Shown here: positions 24,872 through 34,374 of the stretch, piece after piece
Layout: each line of letters starts with the position of its first letter
Position numbering within the stretch: the stretch's first letter is position 1
Assembly (NCBI RefSeq): GCF_023509525.1
Contig: NZ_JAKNCJ010000001.1
Coordinates: 310,001 to 374,000 of the forward strand
Source: Brachybacterium equifaecis
Lineage (GTDB): Bacteria; Actinomycetota; Actinomycetes; Actinomycetales; Dermabacteraceae
Length of the DNA stretch: 64,000 nucleotides
Reading direction: 5' to 3'
The notes under the pieces: model-generated
Seen by the model: only the letters and a program-made list of their open reading frames with translations
The model's database searches: none
Told to the model about the DNA's origin: nothing
Translations under genes and position numbers: made by a program

Positions 24872-27826
24872 TCACCGGCCGGTGAGCTGCCAGGCGTCCT
24901 CCCCGTCGGGGTCGTCATCGTCGTAGCCGTCGTAGTACTCGGCGGCGACGTCGTCTCCCGAGCGGTCCAGGGGATCGGTGGCGTACCGGCCTCCCTGCTC
25001 CGCGAGGGGGATCTCCTCCGCGTCCTCGAGGGAGACCTCGGCCCCGCTCTCGAAGGGCTCCTCCCCCGCCGGGGCATGGGAGGCGCCGACGGGCTCCTCG
25101 TCCTCGCCGCGGATGCGCGCGAGCGCGCCTGCGAGGTCGTCGGGGCCGACGAGCACGTCGCGGGCCTTCGAGCCCTCCGAGGGGCCGACGATCTCGCGCG
25201 ACTCGAGCAGGTCCATCAGGCGCCCGGCCTTCGCGAAGCCGACGCGCAGCTTGCGCTGCAGCATGGAGGTCGAGCCGAACTGCGTGGTCACCACGAGCTC
25301 GGTGGCCTGCAGCAGCACGTCGAGATCGCCGCCGATGTCGTCGTCGACCTGCTTCTTCACCGCAGCGACGGCGACGTCCTCGCGGTAGGCCGGCTTCATC
25401 TGCTTCTTGACGTGCTCGACGACCTTGTGGATCTCGGACTCGTTGACCCACGCGCCCTGGACGCGCATGGGCTTGGCCTTGCCCATGGGGTGGAACAGGG
25501 CGTCGCCCTGGCCGATGAGCTTCTCGGCGCCGGGGGTGTCGAGGATGACGCGCGAGTCCTGCAGGGAGGACGTCGCGAAGGCGAGGCGGCTGGGCACGTT
25601 CGCCTTGATGATGCCGGTGACGACGTCCACGCTGGGGCGCTGGGTGGCGAGGATCAGGTGGATGCCGGCCGCGCGGGCGAGCTGCGTGATGCGCTGGATC
25701 GAGGCCTCGACGTCGCGCGGGGCGACCATCATCAGGTCGGCGAGCTCGTCCACGACCACCAGGAGGTACGGGTACGGCGCGATGCGGCGCTCGCTGCCCG
25801 GGGGCATGACCACTTCTCCCGCGCGCACGGCCTTGTTGAAGTCGTCGATGTGCTTGAACCCGAACGCGGCGAGATCGTCGTAGCGCGCGTCCATCTCCTT
25901 GACCACCCACTCGAGGGCCTCGGCGGCCTTCTTGGGGCTGGTGATGATGGGGGTGATGAGATGCGGGATGCCCTCGTAGATCGTGAGCTCGACGCGCTTG
26001 GGATCCACGAGCACCATGCGCACCTCCTCGGGGGTGGCGCGCATGAGGATCGAGGTGATCATCGAGTTCACGAAGCTGGACTTGCCGGCGCCCGTGGCGC
26101 CCGCGACCAGGAGGTGGGGCATCTTCGCGAGGTTCGCGACGACGTAGCCGCCCTCGACGTCCTTGCCCACGCCCATCACCATCGGGTGCTCGTTGCGGGT
26201 GGCCACCGAGCTGCGCAGCACGTCGCCGAGGGCGACGGTCTCGCGGTCGGCGTTGGGGATCTCGATGCCGATGGCCTTCTTGCCGGGGATCGGCGAGAGG
26301 ATGCGGACGTCGGCGCTCGCGACGGCGTAGGAGATGTTCTTGTCGAGCGCCGTGACCTTCTCGACCTTGGTGCCGGGGGCGAGCTCGACCTCGTAGCGCG
26401 TGACCGTCGGGCCGCGGGAGAACCCGACGACCTCGGCGTTCACGCTGAACTGCTCAAAGACCTCCTCGAGCGCCTCGACGACGCGGTCGTTGGCCTCGGA
26501 GCGGGTCTTGTGCGGGGGGCCCTCGAGGAGGTAGTCCGAGGCGGGGAGGGTGTAGACGATGTCGCCGGCCAGCTCGAGCTGCTCCCCCGAGCGGGGGAGG
26601 TCGCCGCGGGGCGCGGGGATGACCAGCGGCTCCTCGGTCTCCTCTGCCTGCGCGGACTCGCTGCGCGCGGGCTTCGCGGCCGCAGGGGCGGGAGCCGGGC
26701 GCGCGGCGGAGGAGCCCGCGCGCGGGGACGCGGAGCCGGATCCCTTCGCGGGAGCGGCGGGGGCGAGGGCCTCCGTCGGCCCGACGGGGAACGCCTTGGT
26801 GCGGGAGTTCTCGTCGGCGACGACGTCGAACACCTCGGTGGCGTCCTTCGGCGCGGCGCGGCCGGCGCGGGCCGCGCGCGCTGCCCCTGCGGCTGCGGCG
26901 GCGGGCTCGGTGCGGGCGGCCGCGGTGAAGGGCTCGTCGCCCTCGTAGCCGAACTCCTCGTGGTCGCGAGCGGCCTGCTCCTCCTTCTCACGGCGGGAGC
27001 GGCGGCGCGGGCGGGCAGGAGCGGATTCCTCGTCGGAGCCGTCCAGCGCTCCGCGCTCGCGCGCGGTGACGCGGCGGGGGTGGAGCCCGAACGTCTCGCG
27101 CTCCGCCTCCTCCTCGGCGCTGCGGCCGACGAGCCCCTCGTAGACCCCGCGCAGGCGGGCGGGGAGCGCCTCGACGGGAGTCGCGGTCAGCACGAGCACG
27201 CCGAACAGGATCACGAGCACGTAGACGACCACCACGGCCCACCCGGGGAGCAGCGCCATCAGCGGCGCGGCCGCGAGGTACCCGAGCACGCCGCCTCCGC
27301 GGGAGAGGGCGTCAGCGCCGTCGGCGGGGGCGGGCATCTGCGCGTGCACCGAGGCGATCGCGGAGAACGAGGTCAGCAGCAGGGCGATGCCGAGGCCCAC
27401 GCGCGCGTTGGCCCGCACGAGATCGGGGCGGCGGAACATGCGCAGCGACCAGCCGAGAGCGAGCAGCGGCACGGCGACCGAGGCGACCCCGAAGGTGCCG
27501 CCGACGACTGCGTGCACCGCGTCGAACAACGCGCCGGGCGCCTGGAACCATTCGCGGGTCGCGACGAGCGCCGCGATCAGCAGGAGGAAGAGGGCGAAGC
27601 CGTCCCGTCGCTGCTCGAACGCCACCTCCCAGCGCTGCACGCCGATCGCGCGGACGAAGCCGCCGGCGGCACGAGCGATGCCGAGGTAGCCGGAGCGCAC
27701 TGCGCGCACCGGGAGCGGGAGCGTCGAGGGGTCGTGGGAGGCACCGCCTGCGCCGCGCGAGGCTGCGGAGGAGGTGCGGGATACGCCTTTCGACGCACGT
27801 GCGGGGGAAGACGTACGTGTCGCCAT
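24872..27826 (-). CDS. ftsK: DNA translocase FtsK
   Basis: FtsK pumps DNA at the septum and aids dimer resolution. The 984-residue protein has about four N-terminal membrane spans (roughly residues 75-215), a long Ala/Pro/Glu-rich linker, the alpha-beta motor with Walker A GATGAGKSS near residue 573, LVDPKRVELTIYEG, VVVDELADLMM, and a C-terminal gamma winged-helix domain (QRKLRVGFAKAGRLMDLLES). An acidic tail follows. ATG 27826 has TAGATT exactly 6 bases upstream and no ribosome site, so the mRNA may be leaderless. Confidence 0.97.
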   Translation of the reverse strand: MATRTSSPARASKGVSRTSSAASRGAGGASHDPSTLPLPVRAVRSGYLGIARAAGGFVRAIGVQRWEVAFEQRRDGFALFLLLIAALVATREWFQAPGALFDAVHAVVGGTFGVASVAVPLLALGWSLRMFRRPDLVRANARVGLGIALLLTSFSAIASVHAQMPAPADGADALSRGGGVLGYLAAAPLMALLPGWAVVVVYVLVILFGVLVLTATPVEALPARLRGVYEGLVGRSAEEEAERETFGLHPRRVTARERGALDGSDEESAPARPRRRSRREKEEQAARDHEEFGYEGDEPFTAAARTEPAAAAAGAARAARAGRAAPKDATEVFDVVADENSRTKAFPVGPTEALAPAAPAKGSGSASPRAGSSAARPAPAPAAAKPARSESAQAEETEEPLVIPAPRGDLPRSGEQLELAGDIVYTLPASDYLLEGPPHKTRSEANDRVVEALEEVFEQFSVNAEVVGFSRGPTVTRYEVELAPGTKVEKVTALDKNISYAVASADVRILSPIPGKKAIGIEIPNADRETVALGDVLRSSVATRNEHPMVMGVGKDVEGGYVVANLAKMPHLLVAGATGAGKSSFVNSMITSILMRATPEEVRMVLVDPKRVELTIYEGIPHLITPIITSPKKAAEALEWVVKEMDARYDDLAAFGFKHIDDFNKAVRAGEVVMPPGSERRIAPYPYLLVVVDELADLMMVAPRDVEASIQRITQLARAAGIHLILATQRPSVDVVTGIIKANVPSRLAFATSSLQDSRVILDTPGAEKLIGQGDALFHPMGKAKPMRVQGAWVNESEIHKVVEHVKKQMKPAYREDVAVAAVKKQVDDDIGGDLDVLLQATELVVTTQFGSTSMLQRKLRVGFAKAGRLMDLLESREIVGPSEGSKARDVLVGPDDLAGALARIRGEDEEPVGASHAPAGEEPFESGAEVSLEDAEEIPLAEQGGRYATDPLDRSGDDVAAEYYDGYDDDDPDGEDAWQLTGR

Positions 27827-27832
27827 GGCGCC

Positions 27833-27838
27833 AATCTA
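27833..27838 (-). promoter_or_regulatory. -10 element of ftsK, leaderless arrangement
   Basis: TAGATT on the minus strand, then GGCGCC, then ATG 27826. Confidence 0.57.
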
Positions 27839-27877
27839 CCCCGTCGGCCCTCCCCCGCCCCGGCTCGCCGACACGGA

Positions 27878-27921
27878 ACGGGCCCGGATCACGCAGCGGC
27901 GGCTGCGCGATCCGGGCCCGT
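27878..27921 (-). terminator. RNase J gene terminator
   Basis: A 20-bp stem with one A-C mismatch (27878-27897 with 27902-27921) and a 4-base loop, 16 bases past the rnj stop and before the ftsK promoter. Confidence 0.85.
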
Positions 27922-27936
27922 GCGAGGCGCTGCGGC

Positions 27937-29676
27937 TCAGACCTCTACGACCACCGGGATGATCATCGGGCGGCGGCGCAGGCGCTGGCCGACGTAGCGG
28001 CCGACGACGCGGCGCATCGCCTGCTGCAGCTGGTAGGGATCGTGGCGCTTGCCCGCCTGGTCGGCGAGCGCCTTCTCCAGCGCCTTGACGATCTCGGGGC
28101 GGAGCTTCTCGAGCACGGCGTCATCCTCCGCGACGCCGCGCGAGTGGATCTCGGGCCCGGCGATGATCGCGCCGCTGGCGGAGTTCACCACGGCGAACAG
28201 GGAGATGAAGCCCTCATCGGCGAGCACGCGCCGGTCCTTGAGATCGGCCTCGGAGATCTCGCCGACGCTCGAGCCGTCGACGTACACGTAGCCGTTGGGG
28301 ATCTCGCCGACGACCTTCGCGACGCCGCCCTTGAGATCGACGACGCTGCCGTCGTGGGCCAGCACCACGTTCTTCTCCGGGACGCCGGAGGACTCGGCGA
28401 TCTTCCCGTTGGCGATGAGGTGGCGCACCTCGCCGTGCACGGGCATCACGTTCTTGGGCTTGACGATGTTGTAGCAGTACAGCAGCTCGCCCTCGCTCGC
28501 GTGGCCGGAGACGTGCACCTTGGAGCTGCCCTGGTGGACGACCTCGGCGCCGAGCGCCATGAGCTTGTTGATCATGCGGAACACGTCGTTCTCGTTGCCG
28601 GGGATCAGCGAGGAGGCGAAGATGACGACGTCGCCGGGGCCGACGGAGACGCGGTGGTCCTGGTTGGCGATGCGGTTCAGGGCCGCCATCGCGTCGCCCT
28701 GGCTGCCGGTGCACATGAGCACGACCTGCTCGTCGCGCAGGCTGTCGATCTGCTTGACGTCCACGAGGGTGTTCTTCGGGACGTGCAGGTAGCCGAGGTC
28801 CACGGCGATGCCCATGTTGCGCACCATGGAGCGCCCGACGAAGGCGACCTTGCGGTTGTTCTTCGCCGCGGCGTCGAGCACCTGCTGGACGCGGTGCACA
28901 TGGCTGGAGAAGGAGGCGACGACGATCTTCTGCTTCGAGCGCGCGAACAGCGAGTCGAGCACGGGGCCGATCGTGCGCTCCTGGGTGGTGAAGCCCGGGA
29001 CCTCGGCGTTGGTGGAGTCGGTCATGAACAGGTCCACGCCCTTCTCGCCGAGCCGCGCGAAGGCGCGCAGGTCGGTGAGGCGGCCGTCGAGCGGCAGCTG
29101 GTCCATCTTGAAGTCGCCCGTGTGCAGCACGGAGCCTGCGGGGGTGGACACGTAGACGGCGAGCGCGTCGGGGATCGAGTGGTTCACGGCCACGAACTCG
29201 CAGTCGAAGGGGCCGAAGCTCTCCTGCTGGTTCTCGTGCACGGCGAAGGTGTAGGGGCGGATGCGGTGCTCGCGCAGCTTCGCCTCCACCAGCGCCAGGG
29301 TGAGCTGGCTGCCGACGAGCGGGATGTCGGGCTTCAGGCGCAGCAGGTAGGGGACGGCGCCGATGTGGTCCTCGTGGCCGTGCGTGAGCACGATCGCGGC
29401 GATGTCGTCGAGGCGGCCGCGCAGGTAGTCGAAGTCCGGCAGGATCAGGTCGACGCCGGGCTGGGTCTCCTCGGGGAAGAGGACGCCGCAGTCGATGATC
29501 AGCAGGCGGCCGTCGTACTCGAGCACGGCCATGTTGCGGCCGACGTCGCCGAGCCCGCCCAGCGGGATGACGCGCAGGGTGTCGCGGCGCAGCTTCGGCG
29601 GCAGGTTCAGCTGCTCGGTGAACGGCGTGGCGGCGACGGGGGTCGCGGCCTCGGGGGTCTTCGCGGTCGTGGACAT
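27937..29676 (-). CDS. rnj: Ribonuclease J
   Basis: RNase J is a metallo-beta-lactamase/beta-CASP RNase with endo- and 5'-3' exonuclease activity. The 579-residue protein has the metal site THGHEDHIG (H99, H101, D103, H104), LHTGDFKMD, the beta-CASP FVGRSMVRNMG and MCTGSQGD, and SGHASEGEL. The first 20 residues are an unconserved extension. ATG 29676 has GGAAGGAACC upstream. It lies 17 bases downstream of dapA, so they form an operon, a pairing common in actinobacteria. Confidence 0.96.
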   Translation of the reverse strand: MSTTAKTPEAATPVAATPFTEQLNLPPKLRRDTLRVIPLGGLGDVGRNMAVLEYDGRLLIIDCGVLFPEETQPGVDLILPDFDYLRGRLDDIAAIVLTHGHEDHIGAVPYLLRLKPDIPLVGSQLTLALVEAKLREHRIRPYTFAVHENQQESFGPFDCEFVAVNHSIPDALAVYVSTPAGSVLHTGDFKMDQLPLDGRLTDLRAFARLGEKGVDLFMTDSTNAEVPGFTTQERTIGPVLDSLFARSKQKIVVASFSSHVHRVQQVLDAAAKNNRKVAFVGRSMVRNMGIAVDLGYLHVPKNTLVDVKQIDSLRDEQVVLMCTGSQGDAMAALNRIANQDHRVSVGPGDVVIFASSLIPGNENDVFRMINKLMALGAEVVHQGSSKVHVSGHASEGELLYCYNIVKPKNVMPVHGEVRHLIANGKIAESSGVPEKNVVLAHDGSVVDLKGGVAKVVGEIPNGYVYVDGSSVGEISEADLKDRRVLADEGFISLFAVVNSASGAIIAGPEIHSRGVAEDDAVLEKLRPEIVKALEKALADQAGKRHDPYQLQQAMRRVVGRYVGQRLRRRPMIIPVVVEV

Positions 29677-29693
29677 GGTTCCTTCCGGAGGGA

Positions 29694-30614
29694 TCAGTGC
29701 AGCGGCGCGATGCCGGGGACGGCATCGAGCGCCTGAGCGAGCGCGCGGGACTGCGCCTCGCTCGCGGGAGAGTGGGGGCCGCGCACGGCGGCGTGGGGCA
29801 GGACGCCCTGGAGGTGCAGGGCGGTCTTCGCGGCGACGACCCCGGGCATCAGCCCGAAGATCGCCTCGGTGACGGCGGCGAGGCGTCCGTGCAGCTCCTG
29901 GGCGCGCGGGATGTCACCGGCGTCGACGGCCTCGACCAGCTCGGCGAGCAGGTCGCCGGCGACGTGCCCGATCACGGAGACCAGGCCGCTCGCGCCGATC
30001 GCGAGCCAGGGGAGGTTCAGGGCGTCCTCGCCGGAGTAGTAGGCGAGGTCGCTCTGCGCCATGATCAGCGCGCTCTCGAGAAGATCGCCCTTGGCGTCCT
30101 TGAGCGCGAGCACCGAGGGGTTCTCGGCGAGATGCAGGATCGTCTCGCGCGAGAGCGGCACGCCGGTGCGCCCGGGGATGTCGTAGAGCATCACGGGCAG
30201 GTCGCTCGCAGCGGCGATCGCCTCGACGTGCGCGATGATCCCCTCCTGCGAGGGCTTGGAGTAGTAGGGGGTGACGACGAGCAGCCCGTCGATGCCGAGC
30301 GCGGCATGATCGCGCACCACGCGCACGCTCTTGCGGGTGTCGTTGCTGCCGACGCCTGCGATCAGCGTCATGTCGGGGCCGACGGCCTCGCGCACGGCGC
30401 GCACGAGGGCGAGCTTCTCCTCGCCCGAGGTGGTGGGCGACTCGCCCGTGGTGCCGTTGAGCACGAGCAGATCGTGTCCGTGATCGCGCAGGTGCACGGC
30501 GAGGCGCTGGGCCGCGTCGAGGTCGATGCTCTCGCCGTCGGCGGAGAACGGCGTGACCATCGCGGTGCCGACGGCCCCGAAGGGTCGGGCGGGGGCGGTG
30601 CGCTCGGTGCTCAT
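29694..30614 (-). CDS. dapA: 4-hydroxy-tetrahydrodipicolinate synthase
   Basis: DapA condenses pyruvate with aspartate semialdehyde, the first step of the lysine/DAP branch. The 306-residue protein has the Schiff-base Lys172 (LALKDAKGD), Tyr144 (LYDIPGRTG), and the NGTTGESPT loop at residues 53-61. It precedes rnj by 17 bases and follows thyX by 54. Together with dapB and dapF in this window it supplies meso-DAP for the cell wall. ATG 30614 has AGGAGAACCCC upstream. Confidence 0.97.
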   Translation of the reverse strand: MSTERTAPARPFGAVGTAMVTPFSADGESIDLDAAQRLAVHLRDHGHDLLVLNGTTGESPTTSGEEKLALVRAVREAVGPDMTLIAGVGSNDTRKSVRVVRDHAALGIDGLLVVTPYYSKPSQEGIIAHVEAIAAASDLPVMLYDIPGRTGVPLSRETILHLAENPSVLALKDAKGDLLESALIMAQSDLAYYSGEDALNLPWLAIGASGLVSVIGHVAGDLLAELVEAVDAGDIPRAQELHGRLAAVTEAIFGLMPGVVAAKTALHLQGVLPHAAVRGPHSPASEAQSRALAQALDAVPGIAPLH

Positions 30615-30668
30615 GGGGTTCTCCTGGTGCGTGGCGGGGACGATCGCGGGCGATTCTCGGCGTGGCCC

Positions 30669-31388
30669 TCAGGGGGCGACGCGACCGCCCTGCTCGAAGG
30701 CGTCGTAGGTGAACGGCATGGCCTCGCGGAAGAAGGCCTCCATCTGCTCGGCCACCATCTCGATCTCGCGCTGCGGGAAGGACGGGAAGGCTGACCCCTC
30801 TCGCGCGGTGCGCAGGGACAGGAAGTTCATCAGCGCCCGCGCGTTCATCGTGACGTACATCGAGGAGTACAGGTTCAGCGGGAGCACGGTGCGCGCGACC
30901 TCGCGGGCCACCCCTGCCTCGAGCATCTCGAGGTAGGAGGCGTACGCCGCCTCGGACTGCGCGCGCACGGAGCGCTCCACGAGCGCGTGCTGCTCAGGCG
31001 AGCCCGGCTCGAAGGTGTAGGCGCCGGGCTTGCCGACCTGCACCAGGCGGCGCTCGGGGCCGGGCACGTAGAAGACAGGGCGCATCTTCCGGTAGCGGCC
31101 CGACTCCTCGTTGTACGAGGCGACGCGGTGCCGCATGAACTCGCGGAACACGAAGATCGGCGCCTCCACGAAGAACGTGAACGAGGTGTGCTCGAAGGGG
31201 CTGCCGTGGCGATCGCGCATGAGGTAGCGGATCAGGCCGCGATCGCGGTCGGACGCCTCGCTCCCCGCGGTCTCGAGGGTCTTCTCGCCCTGGGTCGAGA
31301 CCCGCGCGGCGAAGACGACATCGCCGTCCTGCGCGGCGGATCGGACCAGTTCGACGGTCATATCAGACCGGAAGACGATGTCGCTCAT
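30669..31388 (-). CDS. thyX: Flavin-dependent thymidylate synthase
   Basis: ThyX makes dTMP from dUMP using FAD and methylenetetrahydrofolate. The signature RHRxxSxNxxSxR is complete: R86, H87, R88, S91, N93, S96, R98. Length is 239 residues, normal for the family. There is no thyA in the window. ATG 31388 lacks a strong ribosome site; TACCCT lies 8 bases upstream. It lies 25 bases downstream of gatD and upstream of dapA on the same strand. Confidence 0.97.
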   Translation of the reverse strand: MSDIVFRSDMTVELVRSAAQDGDVVFAARVSTQGEKTLETAGSEASDRDRGLIRYLMRDRHGSPFEHTSFTFFVEAPIFVFREFMRHRVASYNEESGRYRKMRPVFYVPGPERRLVQVGKPGAYTFEPGSPEQHALVERSVRAQSEAAYASYLEMLEAGVAREVARTVLPLNLYSSMYVTMNARALMNFLSLRTAREGSAFPSFPQREIEMVAEQMEAFFREAMPFTYDAFEQGGRVAP

Positions 31389-31413
31389 GGTTCCCCAGGG
31401 TAGTCCAGGCTTC

Positions 31414-32196
31414 TCAGCGGGGTCGGCTCATCGCGACCCGGCGGGCCTCGCGGGTGATGGACTCGTCGATCTCGGGGGCGCGGTAGCGGTCCTCCCCCGT
31501 GCGGTGGAGCACGGCCTTGCCGAGCAGCCAGTCCGCGAGCACCGGGTTCTTCGGCAGGAGCGCCCCGTGCAGATAGGTGCCGATCACGTTGCGGGAGATC
31601 GCGCCCTCGGTGCCGTCGGCGCCGTTGTTGCCGCCGGCGGTCGAGTCCTCCTCGCCGAAGGGCGCGACACGGCCGAGCGCCGTCGCGTCGGGACCGAGGG
31701 AGGTGAGCCCGGAGTGGTTCTCGTAGCCGACGACCTCCCCGAACTGCTCGGTGCGCACGGTGAGGTTGCCGATGAGGCGCTGCGCGCTGCCGCGCGTCTC
31801 GACGTCGAGGATCGAGATGCCCTGGAGGGGCTCGCTGCCGGCATCCTGGGCGGCGGGCACGAAGACGTGCCCGAAGAGCTGGTAGGAGCCGCAGATCATC
31901 AGCATCGGGACGTCGGCCTCGGCCCACTCGCGCAGCTGCGCGCCGTGGCGCCGGAGATCCGGGGCGATCGCGACCTGCCCGGAGTCCTGGCCGCCGCCGC
32001 CGACCACGAGGTCGACGTCGCTCGGCATCTGCCCGCCGATCTCGTGCTCTAGCAGCTCGACCTCGAAGCCGGCCCACTGGGCGCGGCGCTGCAGGGTGAG
32101 GGTGTTGCCCCAGTCGCCGTAGATGTTCATCTGCTCCGGGTACAGCTGCAGGATGCGCAGCGCCGGCCCCCGGGCCTGGCCGTTCTCGGTGCTCAC
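31414..32196 (-). CDS. gatD: Lipid II isoglutaminyl synthase, glutaminase subunit GatD
   Basis: GatD supplies ammonia from glutamine to MurT, which amidates D-glutamate in lipid II. The 260-residue class I amidotransferase-like protein begins with ILQLYPEQMNIYGDWGN, has nucleophile Cys102 in MICGSYQLFGH, and His210 in GTYLHG. A Gly/Asn/Asp-rich insert lies just before that histidine (residues 183-199). The start is GTG 32196, sharing GTGA with the murT stop (32193-32196), so the two are translationally coupled. Confidence 0.93.
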   Translation of the reverse strand: MSTENGQARGPALRILQLYPEQMNIYGDWGNTLTLQRRAQWAGFEVELLEHEIGGQMPSDVDLVVGGGGQDSGQVAIAPDLRRHGAQLREWAEADVPMLMICGSYQLFGHVFVPAAQDAGSEPLQGISILDVETRGSAQRLIGNLTVRTEQFGEVVGYENHSGLTSLGPDATALGRVAPFGEEDSTAGGNNGADGTEGAISRNVIGTYLHGALLPKNPVLADWLLGKAVLHRTGEDRYRAPEIDESITREARRVAMSRPR

Positions 32197-33497
32197 AGGA
32201 CTGCCTCCACGTCGGCGAACTGGGCGAGCTCGGCGCGCAGGGCGAGCATCGCGGTGTAGGTGCAGTAGATGCGCATCGGCTCGCGGTCCGCGCGGCCGCG
32301 CTCGAGGAGCAGGCGCAGCGCGGCGCCGAGATCGGGCTCGACGCTCTCGACGGGCACCTCCTCGTAGCGCAGCCGCAGCGCCATGTCGTAGGCGCGCACG
32401 CCCGTCACCGCGAGCACTCCGCTCTCGCGCAGGGCGGTGAAGTCCACGTCCCACAGCCACGACATGTCGCGGCCGTCGGCGTACTGGTCGTTGATCGCGA
32501 TCACGGTGGTCGCCCTCTGCGCGGCGCTCGAGAGCAGCGCCATGCGGAACCCGGCGGGGTTCTTCACCAGGGCGAGCTCGAGGGGCACGCCGCCCACGTC
32601 GATGAGCTCGCCGCGGCCGAAGGCGGCGCGCACCTGCGAGAGCGCCGGAGCGAGCTGCGCCAGGGCGGCCCGCTCCCCCAGCACGGCGCGCACCAGGGCC
32701 AGGGCGCCTGCGGCGTTCAGCATGTTGTGGATGCCGGGCAGGGCCATCTCGACCTCGGCCTGCTCGCCCTGCAGGGTGAAGCGCGCGGTGCGGCCCTCGA
32801 TCGACTCCAGCCGCGTCGAGGGCGCCCTGCCCTCGACGCCGCTGCCGGAGAGATCCATCGGGGCCTCGCGGCGCAGGTCGTCGTCCGAGAGGAACGTGCG
32901 GCGCAGGCTCTCCCCGATCCCGAAGCCCTCGACGCGGGCGCTGAGCCCCTCGGTGAAGCGCGGGGCCGACAGCCGCGGATCGTCGGCGTTCAGCACGACG
33001 ACCTCGGTGGTCGCGGCGGCTACGGCGCGCAGCAGGGAGGCGGTGTGGTCGATCTCCCCGAAGCGGTCGAGCTGGTCGCGCATCACGTTCAGCAGCAGGC
33101 TCGCCCGGGGCTTCACCAGCCGCACGAAGTGGACCGCGTGCGCCTCATCGAGCTCGAGCACGGCGATGTCGGCATCGAGCCGGCCGCGCGCATCGACCTC
33201 GGTCAGCAGCGCCGCGGAGACGCCGCGCACGAAGTTCGAGCCCGTGGGATTGGTGAACACCTTCAGGCCCTGAGCGCGCAGCAGCTCGACCACGATCTTC
33301 GTGGTGGTCGTCTTGCCGTTGGTGCCGGAGACGACGACCACCCCGTGCGGAAGCGCATCGAGGGTGCGGGCGAGGAACCCGGGATCGATCCTCTCGACCA
33401 CGAGGCCGGGGAAGGCGCTGCCCCCGCGGCCGCGGCCGCGGAGCCTGGCGAGCCGGCGGGCAGTGCGGCCGACGGCGACGGTGAGGGCGGAGTGCAT
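32193..33497 (-). CDS. murT: Lipid II isoglutaminyl synthase, ligase subunit MurT
   Basis: MurT is a Mur-ligase-like ATP-dependent amidating enzyme partnered with GatD. The protein (434 residues) has the ATP loop SGTNGKTTTTK at residues 57-67, LELDEAHAVHF, NVMRDQLDRFGE and the C-terminal DUF1727 region (KNPAGFRMAL, INDQYADGRDMSWLWDVDF). Characterised MurT proteins have a four-cysteine zinc ribbon in the middle domain; here the only cysteine is near the C-terminus (IYCTYTAM), so the ribbon is absent. ATG 33497 has TACGAT 7 bases upstream and no ribosome site; ATG 33506 is less likely. Confidence 0.92.
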   Translation of the reverse strand: MHSALTVAVGRTARRLARLRGRGRGGSAFPGLVVERIDPGFLARTLDALPHGVVVVSGTNGKTTTTKIVVELLRAQGLKVFTNPTGSNFVRGVSAALLTEVDARGRLDADIAVLELDEAHAVHFVRLVKPRASLLLNVMRDQLDRFGEIDHTASLLRAVAAATTEVVVLNADDPRLSAPRFTEGLSARVEGFGIGESLRRTFLSDDDLRREAPMDLSGSGVEGRAPSTRLESIEGRTARFTLQGEQAEVEMALPGIHNMLNAAGALALVRAVLGERAALAQLAPALSQVRAAFGRGELIDVGGVPLELALVKNPAGFRMALLSSAAQRATTVIAINDQYADGRDMSWLWDVDFTALRESGVLAVTGVRAYDMALRLRYEEVPVESVEPDLGAALRLLLERGRADREPMRIYCTYTAMLALRAELAQFADVEAVL

Positions 33498-33504
33498 GGG
33501 AAGC

Positions 33505-33510
33505 ATCGTA
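33505..33510 (-). promoter_or_regulatory. -10 element of murT-gatD, leaderless arrangement
   Basis: TACGAT on the minus strand, then 7 bases, then ATG 33497. This would start a leaderless murT-gatD (possibly murT-gatD-thyX) transcript. Confidence 0.55.
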
Positions 33511-33555
33511 TCGGCGCGGAGATGCGCGCCGGGCGGGCGCGGACGCGGCGCGGGC

Positions 33556-34305
33556 TCAGGCGCCGCGGCGCGCGATCCGCACCCTGCCGTCCTGCACGCT
33601 CGCCTCGAGGTCATCCAGCGAGGTCACCAGCGCCCCGGCGAGCGGTGCGAGCTCGCCTGCAGGGGTGGTGGTGGTCACGGCGATCGCCGGGCAGCCTGCA
33701 GCGCGCGCCGACTGCAGCCCGCCGACCGCATCCTCGAGCACGAGCGCGGCCGACGGATCGACACCGAGGCGCTGCGCCCCCAGGAGATAGGGCTCCGGGT
33801 CGGGCTTGCCGCTGCTGACCTGGTCGGCCGTGACGAGGGAGTCCGGGGCGGGCAGGCCGGTGCTGGCCCAGCGCGCATCGAACAGAGGTCGGGTGCAGGA
33901 GGTCACGATCGTCCAGACGGGCCGGCCGAGCTCGGCGGAGATCGCGTCGAGCTCCTCGAGCAGCCGCGCGGTGCCGGGCAGCACGGTCACCGCGCCGGCG
34001 TCCTCGATCTCCAGCCCCTCGACGCGCGCGAAGGCGGTGTCGCGCTCGGCCTGGCTCATGGCGGGGAACTCCTCGGCGAGGATCTGCCCGGCGGGGCGGC
34101 CGTGCATGTGGCTCTCGTAGGAGCGATCCGAGCCGAGCTCGGTGAACAGCTGCTTCCAGGCCATGTGCACGGAGGAGCTGGAGTCCACGAGCGTGCCGTC
34201 CATGTCCAGCAGGAGCGCATCGACCAGGATCGGCAGCAGCTCCTCCTGCGGGGCGGAGGAGGCCTGGCCGTCGGCTGGGCGGGAGATCTGAGAGGCGGAA
34301 TCCAT
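33556..34305 (-). CDS. HAD-superfamily phosphatase
   Basis: A 249-residue HAD-IA hydrolase with motif I DMDGTLVDSS (nucleophile Asp, acid Asp two residues on), motif II VTSCTRP, motif III Lys in SSGKPDPEPYLLGAQRLG, and motif IV VLEDAVGGLQSARAAG. The helical cap between motifs I and II is of the beta-phosphoglucomutase/2-deoxyglucose-6-phosphatase type, so the substrate is probably a small sugar phosphate; which one cannot be told. An unconserved 28-residue N-terminus precedes motif I. It is divergent from azlC. Confidence 0.88.
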   Translation of the reverse strand: MDSASQISRPADGQASSAPQEELLPILVDALLLDMDGTLVDSSSSVHMAWKQLFTELGSDRSYESHMHGRPAGQILAEEFPAMSQAERDTAFARVEGLEIEDAGAVTVLPGTARLLEELDAISAELGRPVWTIVTSCTRPLFDARWASTGLPAPDSLVTADQVSSGKPDPEPYLLGAQRLGVDPSAALVLEDAVGGLQSARAAGCPAIAVTTTTPAGELAPLAGALVTSLDDLEASVQDGRVRIARRGA

Positions 34306-34374
34306 GGCTTCACGCTCTCACGGCGGCGCTGCCGCGCGCGCGAAGGGGCCCGGCACCGATACCGTGTCGGTGCG

